The notes under the pieces: model-generated | What the model was told of the DNA's origin: nothing | The model's input: only the letters and a program-made list of their open reading frames with translations | Databases searched by the model: none | In this document: in pieces, positions 53,342 to 63,536 of the stretch | Layout of the letters: every line of letters starts with the position of its first letter | Position numbering within the stretch: the first letter of the stretch is position 1 | Made by a program: the position numbers and the translations under genes | NCBI GenBank assembly: GCA_000349905.1 | Contig: KB722745.1 | Location: forward strand, 639,723 to 703,722 | DNA length: 64,000 nucleotides | From: Volvariella volvacea V23 | Lineage: Eukaryota > Basidiomycota > Agaricomycetes > Agaricales > Pluteaceae | Direction of reading: 5' to 3'

Positions 53342-54290
53342 GGGAGAGCGTGATCGCACAGGAGAACACCTCTATGTTGTTTCCTTGTGAGTCTTTGATT
53401 CGACTCCTTGGATATCCACAACGCTCAAACCACATGGAAGTTCCTATATCTTTTCATTTCGTTGATTTATATATGTGCATGACACGTCTTTTTAATCCTT
53501 GTAATCTGTGATGGTAGGCCGCTGCCCTACATCCACTATCAAGACCCCATCTCCAACGCCCTCTGGCAACCATCCTTTTGACAATCGCGGCTACGGGCCA
53601 TCAAACTGATGCATTAATAGAGGTGTACAAGATACGGAAGGCACTACAGTACAACTGGAGCACCAACGGGAGACTCATCTGGCCCGTACTTTTTTGGACG
53701 ATTTGGAAAGGAAAGACATGAAGTGCTTTACTGAGAAAGCTGCCGAGCCGGAAAAAATAGGGTGGTGGATGTAGCGCGTTCTTGACGTGAACTTCATGTA
53801 GTTCTCGTGTACGCTTGACGCCTTGGTGGTTTTGAACTCAAATGTATCTCGTGTCAGTAGCTTTTGTTCGTACATACCGCACCTTGTTGTATCAGTGGTA
53901 AATTCTATATCCATGCAACCTCCTGTCCCCATTGACAGCAGCCTCGCCACACCCAATGTAGTCAGATATACACCCCGTTTTCTTGTTTAGTGAGAATGAC
54001 AGCCCAACCCCGCTCCATCTTTGTTGCCTTCAGACGGGATGCGTGATTTTCAAGACAGTCACCCAATTTCCTATATTTCTACGTTGTTATCCACATTTCC
54101 TGTATTCCTGCTTAATACAGAATGTCGCCCAGACACCCATGTCGTATGTAACCTGTACTTAACCAGCGTGGGCGTCGTTCTCTCTTTCCTCTCGGACTTC
54201 TGCCCATTTTCAAACTCTTCACCTTACTCTCATCATCCCCCCCCAGTCTGTTGAGCCTTTCTCCAACTCGAATGCAAGTCGACAATAAGG
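53342..54290. other. Intergenic, no gene recognised
   Basis: A further short exon of M1 may lie near 53335-53385 (CTCTAG acceptor, GTGAGT donor). The rest, up to the start of M2, shows only short ORFs in competing frames. An F-box-like gene would be expected to pair with M2 here by analogy with M1 and M3, but none is seen. Confidence 0.35.
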
Positions 54291-54831
54291 ATGATGTCAG
54301 ATGCTCAAGTTTTCTTTCTGCTGTCATCCTTGGTAATTCTCGAAGTTATCCTATGCATAATTTTAGCAACCTCAATCGTAATGCCTATCATTCTCAATTA
54401 CGGTAAGTCCCCCGCATTATGAGGCTCCTCGCATGCCATACTAACTCTAGCGGGAATATCAGGTTACATACCTCTCGGTGAGTCCAACTAGCTTGATGGA
54501 CATGGTACAGGTCCATCCACACCACTGTACATCTCCTTCCCGCTCTTCTCTGCCAAACATCAAATCCAACGTTCACGGGACGCAGCAACCGCCACAGGCA
54601 TCTTATTTCCCCTCACATCTCTCGCCCTTATTCTTGTCGGCCTCAAGCTCTGCTGGAAGTACAACGTCAACACCTACGAAATTTGGCATGCTATATACAT
54701 TGCCTTAGGGGCGCTTGTACTTCTGGTACGCTACACAGTCTTGGCCAAGAATGCGGTATGTCCTTTTTTTGGCGGTATCACTTGTGATTCCGGATTTCGG
54801 GTGCAATGAGCAGTGGTTGATGAGCGGCTGA
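54291..54831 (+). CDS. Small multi-pass membrane protein M2, with a 15-nt exon
   Basis: Exons proposed: 54291-54402, 54463-54477 (15 nt), 54511-54755 and 54814-54831, about 129 residues. Exon 1 is one hydrophobic segment (FFLLSSLVILEVILCIILAT). The microexon encodes YIPL between two Gly codons split by the introns. Exon 3 has two more membrane segments (ILFPLTSLALILVGLKLCW; HAIYIALGALVLLVRY). The second intron is only 33 nt, which is unusually short. The 3' end is unsure: coding-like sequence continues in another frame to about 55040 (LLVVTSIIWYIYLPFSPVHA, then a GIAEVVKARWKDP exon). M2 is related to M1 and M3 by splice positions and by the hydrophobic N-terminus. No database family is recognised. 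Confidence 0.45.
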
Positions 54832-55754
54832 CATGCTTGGCCGATGTCCTCCTCCCACCTCACAGTACCTGCTATTCGCTTTTGGTCGTAACGAGCATTA
54901 TCTGGTACATATACCTACCCTTCTCCCCCGTACACGCTTTTATAGGGAATCGCAGAGGTAGTCAAAGCACGTTGGAAGGATCCCATATCTGGATTAAGAT
55001 TATTCCCAGAGACTGGCGAGTGGGAAGTAATAGGTGGGTCCCGACTTATTCATCTCCAATGCCCGTGCTCACACTTGCACACACCTTGCTGGTGACGGCC
55101 TGGTAATTGCGATTTACTATACGTATCGTAAAGCTCATACATGTGGTGTCGCTCCAACCCCTCCTCAGCCAAAGGTTCATCGCCAGCCCAATAAAGCTAC
55201 AAGCAGGTGTTACGACTGACGGGGTACAGCGGATCGCGAACTGATCGCGGACAAGTCGAACGTGTCACAACATGAATGTATCACGTGCTTGTGGCTTCCA
55301 CGTAGGTAAAACGGCGGGTTGGGAGAGCGAGATCGACCTGCGAGTGCTACAAGTCTTATCTTCTCTCCATTCACCATCATTGTTNNNNNNNNNNNNNNNN
55401 NNNNNNNNNNNNNNNNNNNNNNNNNNNNNNNNNNNNNNNNNNNNNNNNNNNNNNNNNNNNNNNNNNNNNNNNNNNNNNNNNNNNCCCAACTACCCACTCG
55501 TTGGCGGGGGCTACACCTCAGAACTTACAGGTGTGCGCATGCGTAGGGTTGACAAATCCGTCGAATCTATGGGCGGGCAAACTTGGAGTTTGCACGTCAC
55601 GGTGTGCACTAGGATACACCACAGTACAAAGTCATTTGGTAAAAGCTTCAGTTGTCAGTAACTCGTCGTGACAACATACAGCGCCTGCGATATAAGGACT
55701 ACATTAAAGGTAACTCGAAAGCAGTAGCACAATTCCAGGTAGGACACAATTTTC
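54832..55754. other. Possible M2 3' exons, then intergenic with assembly gap
   Basis: The first 200 bases may be further exons of M2. After that nothing is recognised; the stretch includes the N gap at 55385-55484. Confidence 0.35.
55385..55484. other. Assembly gap (100 N)
   Basis: Exactly 100 undetermined bases, placeholder length, inside the F-box-like/membrane gene cluster. The copy number of the cluster is therefore a minimum. Confidence 0.99.
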
Positions 55755-56761
55755 CTACTTTACCAAGTGTTTTAGTCGCTCTTTGACGATTCCTTCGCAG
55801 TACGTCCACATAAGATCTCCCCCATCTCCACCTTCCGCCCAAGTTTCTGCCATATGCCGCGGACTCCAGTTTGGATTGATGACGATCCTGTATCCCCGTA
55901 ATTCCCTCGCTTCAGCGTCCCCCTGCCTATCCACCCCTGTGTCCACATCCTCCTTGATGTGGGCTCGACTGAGTGCAATAATTAGATCACAGTCCAGGTC
56001 CTCGTCTGCGTCCCCAAGCCCGCTGAGAATGAGCACCTGTAGCTCTTTACATTCCCTTAAACACCTCCGGATAACATCAAAACAAGGTGAATCGATGAAA
56101 GCCAAATGCATCAATTTATGCAAGCAACTGTAGTTGTTTCCCTCTTCCCACGTAATGGAATGCGCAGAGTCCAACACCTCCAAATGCGTGAGATCTCGGA
56201 AGATTTCGTGTGTAAAATCGATCGGCCTATCAGGAAACAAGTCTCTCAGATCGACACTCAGACGAAGAAGACCCGAGCGTGGAGGTGTCACAGTGCGATG
56301 GGGGGAGCGGAGGGCGCCTGTAAGCCGGGAACAAGTATCTTTTGGAGCGTCGCACCAAATGCCGACATCCTGAAGATTAGGACACTGGGAGATGAAACCT
56401 TGATGGTCTGGCATGTCGTTTAATCTCCCTTCTGGAGGTTCTATGTATTTTCCATGGTATATAAGCAATCGATTTACATGATGTGTTTCTGGGCCAGTTG
56501 GATAAGGAGGCCAGCGGTCCAGAGGGATGGAAGATCGATCTGTGGTGATGACCACGGTTTCGAATAGTATCGGCCGCAGCCTGAACCAATCAGACTTAAA
56601 GTTATCGCATTATATACCTGGTAAATCGCTCACCAATACCACACACGACGAGCGACTAGCATGAGCGTAGGAAGAGACTTTGTCCTGCAGCTACGTGCGG
56701 CCATTTCAAATATGACGCGCTCGAGTTCGGGTGGAAGGCGGGGTTCTGTAGGCTCATCCAT
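55755..56761 (-). CDS. F-box-like array protein, copy 6
   Basis: Two exons: 56634-56761 and 55755-56580, totalling 954 nt and 317 residues. Exon 1: MDEPTEPRLPPELERVIFEM, LPTLMLVARRVWYW. Exon 2: LRPILFETVVITTDRS, PPYPTGPETHHVNRLLIYHG, SQCPNLQDVGIWC, SPHRTVTPPRSGLLRLSVDL, LFPDRPIDFTHEIFRDLTHL, WEEGNNYSCLHKLMHLAF, CLRECKELQVLILSG, LRGYRIVINPNW and GGDLMWTYCEGIVKERLKHL. The frame is intact, with the usual split-Trp intron (53 nt). Its start codon lies 535 bases from the oppositely oriented membrane gene M3, the same arrangement as copy 5 with M1. Confidence 0.85.
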
Positions 56762-57295
56762 GGGTAACAACTATTAAGAGCTTCGAGTTGTCGCTACTTG
56801 AGTGGAGATTAGTGCGGGAAAGTGAATTGCCAGGCAGGACTTGTAAAATCAGCCACACATACCCTCGGCAATTCCCGATGAAGCCTTGCTGCCAGCCACA
56901 TTGGGTGGCAGACACGACAAGAGTTGATTACTGCGTTCGCTGCACGGTGAACACAAGAGAGGGAATATAATATGTGTGGTGTAAATTTGGCCTTTTATTG
57001 GAGTGAAATCTAGATGTGCGCGTAATAGCACTGTGGGAGGGCGTATTTGATAGTTGGAGGGATGAGAAGGAAATAAGAAATCTTCAGTCGGGAGGACGCA
57101 CTTTTCTTCCAAAAACTACAATTTGGTCCTTGAGGTGCTCAAATTGTATCCCAACTCTCGAATTTCTGTCATAGAATACCGAGCTGACATGGGCCACATG
57201 GCAGGGTCGGTATTTAATCCTCCTAGGTCGAGAATCCTCCCTTGCTTCTCTTCCCTTTCCTCCACCCGCTTTTATCATCCTGCCTGCACAAAACT
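56762..57295. other. Divergent promoter region, copy 6 / membrane gene M3
   Basis: 534 bases between two opposite start codons, without coding signal. A pyrimidine-rich run (57241-57275) precedes the M3 ATG. Confidence 0.4.
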
Positions 57296-58402
57296 ATGGT
57301 CTCCATTCGCGTCTGCCTCGCACTCATGATGTGCAGCGGTCTACTCGACACAATACTCCATTTGATTGTAGTCGCTGCCATAGGATTACCTCTCGTTCTC
57401 GGACTCAAATACGGTACGTCGCTCGCAGCATGGTATTATAGAGGTTAAGCTTATCTATGTATGCGCATATACTAGGCTTCTACATCTTTGGTGAGTTGTA
57501 TCACATCCGCGGTCATGCATCAATATATACCACTTGTAAACTGTAAGCCACCCTGTCGAATTCTCGTCTACCCTGCTCACCTTCACCACCACGCATCTTT
57601 GAATAAGATCTGACGGCATGATCCCCAAACCCTTAACCCAATAGGTGCACTTATCGCAACCCCGTCCATCGTCATCGCCTCTATCTGCCTCAGGGTCAGA
57701 GGGAAATACAAGGCCGCACTTGAGAATAGATACTCTGGCAGCGAATTCAAGTCTGCCATGATTTATTGCATTTCTTCGGTGATAAATTGTGTATTCTAGA
57801 CATGGTCTGCGGAGCGTCCCGTAAGTCATCCCTCCCCCCATCCCCCCGTGACATTTCATTCCTATTCAAATTGTGGTTTGACTTGGAACGGTAATGAGTA
57901 CCTTCTAGCTGACTTCAAACCCTATTTTTGCGCGTTTAATTGTAGGATGGAGTAGCAGCATATCTTCGCGACACTTGGAAGAGCCTGGGCTCGAACATGG
58001 ATAAGGGGAACAATGTGATATCGACGCTGGGTGAGTATTACTCTCGTTGGACTCAAGTGCTTGACTCGCCACTTCATTCACACTCCATCTCATCGTATGC
58101 TCATTATATGCGTCACGCATCTACCCCAAACCGTGCCTTTATTCTCAGCCTACGTCCTCGTCGTGTGGATTTCCCAGTACGGAATGCTATCATGGATGAT
58201 TACATGTCAACAAGGACTTGCGCTAGTTTCGTTGTACGCATTGCAGCAAGTGGTACAGCCGGAAAGGAAGATCACTCAGAGGTTGTTCAAGCCGTTCATA
58301 ACCTTGATCGTTCTGGGAAGGTACGAGGAGATTATGGATTGGTTGACTACCGGGGAGAAGTGCGACGATGCCATGAGGGAGAAGCAGGGCCTGGGAGTCT
58401 AG
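57296..58402 (+). pseudogene. Small multi-pass membrane protein M3 with 15-nt exon; in-frame TAG
   Basis: Exon 1 57296-57413 is a hydrophobic start (LALMMCSGLLDTILHLIVVA, LPLVLGLKYG). Exon 2 57476-57490 (15 nt) encodes FYIF between split Gly codons. Exon 3 from 57645 reads ALIATPSIVIASICLRVRGK and reaches a TAG at 57797-57799. Beyond it the same frame continues (TWSAERP), and further well-formed exons follow: 57954-58030 (DGVAAYLRDTWKSLGSNM) and about 58148-58402 (YVLVVWISQYGMLSWMITCQ, FITLIVLGRYEEIMDW). Either the product ends at 57799 with 95 residues, or the TAG is a nonsense change in a longer gene. Intron 2 is 154 nt, long for this window. The function is unknown. Confidence 0.45.
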
Positions 58403-58663
58403 TGGGCGATGTATGCGCGATCCATGAGCATGAACTCTGTTTAACGTTTTTGACCGGTTCACGTTTAGAACGCGTCTTCTGTCTCGAGTCATTTTTATTG
58501 TGTGTACCTAGATTGACCACTATCGCTGATAACTTATTCGATTCGTTGAGTCATTTTCCATGCGACTTTAATAATGTATTCGATAAGGTATTTCGAAGAG
58601 CTATAGCCATTCTCCCTCTTTCGTAGCATAGCACCGCTAGGTACGTAGGTGAGTGGTTATTGC
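58403..58663. other. Short convergent intergenic stretch
   Basis: Between the ends of M3 and copy 7; no gene is seen. Confidence 0.4.
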
Positions 58664-59690
58664 TCACCGCCTACCCAATCGCTTGTTAACTAATTCCTCA
58701 GCATATGTCCACATAATGTCACCTTCGTCCCCACCCTCGAGCCAACTGTTCGCATAATCCACGGAACTCTGGTCGGGGTTGATGACTATCCTATACCCTC
58801 GCAAATCTCTCGCGCTCACTGGCATATCTACTGGAAAATGCACCATTCCCCCTTCTCCCCTTCTCTCGTCGTTCATCTGGCTGAGTTCCACCAGTCGATT
58901 GTAGTTGTCGTGCGGCTCTTGCACTTCGCTAATGATAAGCACCCTCAGATGTCTGCACTCCTCCAAACACCTCAGAACAACCTCGATGTCGGTCGGCACG
59001 AGCGCAAACGCCAAGTACCTCAACTTGGGTAGACAGGCATAGTTGTTCCCCTCCTCCCATGTGATATCATCGCCGTCATCCAGCACCTCCAGGTGCGTAA
59101 GATCTCGGAATACTCCATGCGTGAAATCGGATTTGCCGTCCGGGAATAGATCCCGTAGCTCCAGGCTCAGGCGAAGGAGACCTGCTTTCGGCGGTGCAAC
59201 AGTACGACAGGGGGAATTCAGGGCGGTATTGAGCTGGGACAGCAAATTGGACGGTGCATTACACCATAAGGCGAAATCCTGGAGGTTAGGACACTGGCTG
59301 ATGTAATTCTTGCAGTCTGGCACGATATCTGGTTCTCTCTCGTTATTCTGTCGAGGGTATCCGAAAATCATCAGCAGCCGTTTGACGTAGTGCAACTCTT
59401 GATCTTTGGGATAAGGGGGGCAGCGGTTATGATACAGTGGACGATATCCCTGGATCGTGTTGATAATTACGCTTTCGAATAGGATAGGTCGCATCCTGAG
59501 ATAGAACAGGAGGAGATTTAGTTGGTGTGGCTGCAGGTCTTAGCGTTCGCGTTTCTACCCACCAATTCCGCACACGACAGGCGACCAGCATAAGAGTAGG
59601 AAGAGCTTCTCGTCTAGAGTTGCGGGCTGTCAACTCGAATATGACACGTTCGAGCTCTGGAGGAAGTCGCGGTGTGATAGGTGCATCCAT
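58664..59690 (-). CDS. F-box-like array protein, copy 7
   Basis: Two exons: 59563-59690 and 58664-59495, totalling 960 nt and 319 residues; the intron is 67 nt. Exon 1: MDAPITPRLPPELERVIFEL, LPTLMLVACRVRNW. An upstream in-frame ATG at 59777 would add 29 residues not seen in other copies. Exon 2: MRPILFESVIIN, PPYPKDQELHYVKRLLMIFG, SQCPNLQDFALWC, NSPCRTVAPPKAGLLRLSLE, LFPDGKSDFTHGVFRDLTHL, EGNNYACLPKLRYLAF, CLEECRHLRVLIISE, ARDLRGYRIVINPDQSS and GGDEGDIMWTYAEELVNKRL. All family blocks are present and the frame is intact. Confidence 0.86.
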
Positions 59691-59932
59691 AGCTAGCTGA
59701 TCGCGACGTGGTGGCGCAAAGGAGGAGAGTAGAGCTGAACGCTGAGCACGTGGTTGTGGCGCCTGACTCCAGTCCATTACCGACGGCAGCTATGGCCCCG
59801 ATGAAAACCCACTAATCATATATCCATAGGGCAACCATAATGAAAGGAAAAGTGGGTATCCCAGAGGTATGAGCATGCAAGGCCTCGAGTAGATAGTCGT
59901 TTGAAGTCGCATTTATGTTCTGTAACTAAAGT

Positions 59933-60895
59933 TCACAAACGAATTATTTGCTTCTGAATGACTTTCTCAGCATACTCCCACATTTTGTCCCCATCCTTTC
60001 CCCCGTCAATCCAGCTCGCTATAGTATCCTTCTAGCCCAAAGGGTTGATTACAATCCTATGCCTCTGAAGCTTAAACTTGACGCCTGTGTTGGCTGATAA
60101 CAGCTTCGCCCTCTCTTTCTCTCTCCTGAGTAAGCGCAATCAACTCGTTATACGCCACAGGGTCGTCGTTTTCGTTACCCCCTTAATTCTCTGCAATACC
60201 TTGAACACCCCTGAGCAACTGTAAGAGTCGGTATCCTGGCGAACGCCAAGTACTTCAGCTTGGGCAAGCAGCTGAAATTATTCCCATCTTCCCATGTGAT
60301 TTGATAGGACGCATCCAAAACCTCCAGGTGTGTAAGTGCTTGAAATACCTGGTTATTGAAGTTGACTTTGCCGTTTGAGAACAATTCCTTCAAATACAGA
60401 CTAAGGCGAAGAAGGCCAAGTCCCGGTGGTGCGACAGTACGATGAGGAGAGTTCAGAATACCAGTGAGCTGCGCAAGGGCATCCGGTGGGGTGTTATACC
60501 ATAGGGCGATGTCTTGGAGAATGGGGCATTGGGAAATGTAGTTCTTGTAGTCGGGCGTGCCCTTGACTTCCCCATCCATAGTGCATCATCAATCGCTTGA
60601 CGTGATGCGTGTCTTGATCTGTTGGATAGAGTGGACAGCAGCCCCGCAGGGGACGGGATCTCCAAGTCGAGCTGATTACGATGCTCTCAAATACTATGGG
60701 CGGTAACCTGGACGGATTAGAGATTGTTAGTATAGTGCCATGTCATTTCCAGCTGCGCGGCACTCACCACTCTCGGACACGACGAACAGCTTGCATTAGC
60801 GCATAGACATCCTTTCTCTCGCAAGTACGAGCAGCTAATTCAAATATAATGCGCTCAAGGTCCAGCGGCAGTCGGGGCTCACCAAGTGGACTCAT
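59933..60895 (-). pseudogene. F-box-like array copy 8, several frame breaks
   Basis: Exon 1 (ATG at 60895: MSPLGEPRLPLDLERIIFEL, ending VRREW at a GTGAGT donor near 60771) and the start of exon 2 (PPIVFESIVISS, LYPTDQDTHHVKRLMMHYG) are intact. Directly after HYG the frame shifts (about 60580); the downstream frame reads ISQCPILQDIALWY, SPHRTVAPPGLGLLRLSLYL, FQALTHLEVLD and WEDGNNFSCLPKLKYLAF. It stops at 60175 after a small deletion in the CLEEC block. The C-terminal end is still visible further on (HRIVINPLG, a stop, then DGGKDGDKMWEYAEKVIQ), ending at the TGA at 59933-59935. At least two frame changes and one stop make this a clear pseudogene. Confidence 0.82.
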
Positions 60896-62484
60896 GTACG
60901 ACCTAGCAAAAACAGGAATGAGAAAGTAAATACAGTGCGCACAAGTGCTTGGTAGTGAGGAGCTACAGCTGTAGATGTACGATGTTGGGTCGCCGTAGCG
61001 GTAGTGTGTACTATGCTCATTCGTAAATACACCAATTATCTGTGATTTCATAAGGTGTGTTAAATGCCTCGCAACGAGTTCATGAGATAGAGTAAGTATT
61101 GGGCATTCTCAGGCGCTAGGTTATTGGACGGGAGTGGCATCGGTGACGTCGGTGGCAGCGCCCAAAGGGGAAACAAATCTTCAGGGACGATTCGAGGCTT
61201 CATTTCGACGATGACGTGCACCCGCAGTTCGGGTTGTGAGGTTGGTAGTCATCTAACCGGAACCTTAGCAGTTGAAGGGAGTGTCGTTGCGTTATTATGT
61301 TCGACAGAACTGCATGATCTGCAGCCCATCATGCATGAATCTTCAGTCCAAACGGGGAGAGGAATGATAAATTTGTACGTACTGCGCACAACGGACACCT
61401 GATATCAAAGAACCAGTCTGGAGCGGCGGATAGCCGGTTTTACTATGGCACATCCTCTCACTCTCGACTTTGGCAGAGCATACGCACATTCGGAAGAGCG
61501 AACGTCAGAAGGACGCGGGCTGGGAGAAGAGCATGGAAGCCACGTGGCTCTCGGATCAAACATTGGTGGCGTCGCAAGGCTTGTACTGTGGCCATATGAA
61601 TCGTGAAAGACGACTCCTACCACGACACTCGGCGCACAGATCTCCCTTTCTCAATTATCTATGTATCTTGCTTTCATGGATCAACGTCCTCGGATTACTA
61701 CAGAACGGCGCTCCCGGTCTGCTCTATATATTGGTAGACGCGACCACAACAAGAACTTGAGATGATCACTAGATCCTCAGAGAAATGAGTGTAGCCTTGA
61801 ATCGTACAGAACATAAGCACGCTGTATTGAGTTGACCACCCGCGAGGAAGTGCCGGTAAGCCTTGACACATGCGCATCTTTGCCTTCCAAAACGGCAACG
61901 CCTCATCAATAGTATTCAATAACAGTGTCATGTTCTCTGCGAAAACGCAGGCGCCGGTGTGACCTACCACCACTGGCATGTGGTGCTCTCACCACCTGTT
62001 GAGATTACACTGTAACTGCTCTGCGCTCATCAATCTTATCTCAAATCTTTTTGGTGGCAAGGAGTGGAGTTAGAGTGCCAGATAGGTAGTCCATTTTGGC
62101 GCAGTGACGATCAAAGGCGCCGGGCTGAATGGTGATCACTGCTTCTGAGTCACTCGTCGACTTTTCACCAGAGTGTGCCCGTCGTTCTATAGTGTTCAAA
62201 TTTTGACTATTCTGCACTCTTGACTGTGACGATAGAGCATATGGGTGTATATCCCTGTCTTGTTAACGAGCCATTCGTCACTGCAGGGAGTCAGTTTTTT
62301 TAACGTTCACTCAATGTTGATGGGGAGACACTGTTCTCTCCCTCTGTGTCATTGATCCGCAGAAGAAGGAAAGAAGCGCTGCCACCAGTTGGCTTGGCGC
62401 TAGGGATGGCAATTATATATAAAGCATTCCCACTGAACGCCTGCAGCTAGGCCTTATCAATTCACCTCGCTGCCGTTGCAGGTT
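60896..62484. other. Intergenic, no gene recognised
   Basis: About 1.6 kb. A hydrophobic ORF piece at about 61645-61760 (FLNYLCILLSWINVLGLLQN) recalls the membrane-gene family but lacks their splice pattern. Nothing else is supported until the TATA-like run at about 62413-62420, some 70 bases before the next start codon. Confidence 0.35.
62412..62421 (+). promoter_or_regulatory. TATA-like box of the secreted protein gene
   Basis: The run AATTATATATAAAG lies about 70 bases upstream of the start codon at 62485, the usual distance for a fungal TATA element. It is recognised by sequence only. Confidence 0.4.
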
Positions 62485-63221
62485 ATGCGGCTCTTCTCTT
62501 CTGTGAGTTTTGCCAGCTTTTTTCTTGCGGTCAACTTGGGTAAGTTATACCAATTCTACCGCTCCCCGATGTACTGATCTCAATTGGCTTTGGTTAGCCA
62601 AGGCTTCTGTGACGCTCTATGCAGTCGAGAATACCGAGGTAGACACCTCCTACGATAGATTCGTTTATGAAGCAACAGAGTTCGATGTTTCTGCAATCGG
62701 AGTAAATGCAGAGGGTGCAACAACATACGTCGACGAGGTACTGCCCTACGCGTTAGTAGAATACCTCACTAGCGGCTCTGTGCCTATATCTACCATATCC
62801 TCTTTTTCTGTTCCTGTGACTCTACAGCGTACGCCTTGTCTTTTCTTCCAGCATTAAACGAACTCCTCACACCAACTTCATAGGTACTTTTGTTCAAGAT
62901 GCATCGGGATATACTGTTCAAGGGACCTTCAGTAACGAAGATGGTGTGGACTACCACTCCTTGGGGTGCTCCTTTGGTTCGAGTGAATCGGGCACGTGCG
63001 CATACAGGGAAGTCGTCAACTCGCCCGAGACGACTTTTACGAGCACATCGGGCTGGAGCGGACGTCTGTTCGCGTGGACTACCATCGCAGATCCCGCCGA
63101 CTCGCTTCCGAGGGAGACAGGAGTTCCGGACAACAGTGATGCGACAAGAGGCTTCGGGCGTAGGATCCAGACGGTTGCGCTTGCTTTCAGTGTGCTAGGA
63201 TGTGTTTGGTTAGGGCTGTAG
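62485..63221 (+). CDS. Small secreted protein, probably GPI-anchored
   Basis: Three exons: 62485-62539, 62598-62828 and 62884-63221, totalling 624 nt and 207 residues. The N-terminal 20 residues (MRLFSSVSFASFFLAVNLAK) form a signal peptide. The mature part is rich in Thr, Ser, Val and Glu (VTLYAVENTEVDTSYDRF, EGATTYVDEVLPYALVEY) and resembles the beta-rich small secreted proteins common in agaricomycetes. There are three Cys in the mature part. The last 15 residues are hydrophobic (TVALAFSVLGCVWLGL) and follow a small, polar stretch, as in GPI-attachment signals. A cell-wall or surface role is inferred. A TATA-like run (TTATATATAA) lies about 70 bases upstream. Confidence 0.75.
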
Positions 63222-63536
63222 GTACTCAGCTCGCGGAGTCCATGTCTGAGCAGAAAAAATTCGTAGGCTAGTGAAAGGAGATCTATAAGGGAAGAATATC
63301 CAGATACAGAGTCCTGTAATTAGTGAATAATCATTGTATGGACGCTCGAAGTAGCACGCAAGTTGTCACCGTCCCTGAAAGCACAAGAGTGATGACGAGA
63401 TAGGCATCTATACAGAGGGTGGCATCGGCATGGAGCAGACTAGGCGAGTGACAAGTCTTCAACAAGCCAAGTCACCACTACCCAGAAAGCACACCCTTTC
63501 CTAGGTAGATTAATCTCCCTCTAATATTAACCCCTA
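63222..63536. other. Convergent intergenic stretch
   Basis: No gene is seen between the secreted protein gene and the partial gene on the minus strand. Confidence 0.4.
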
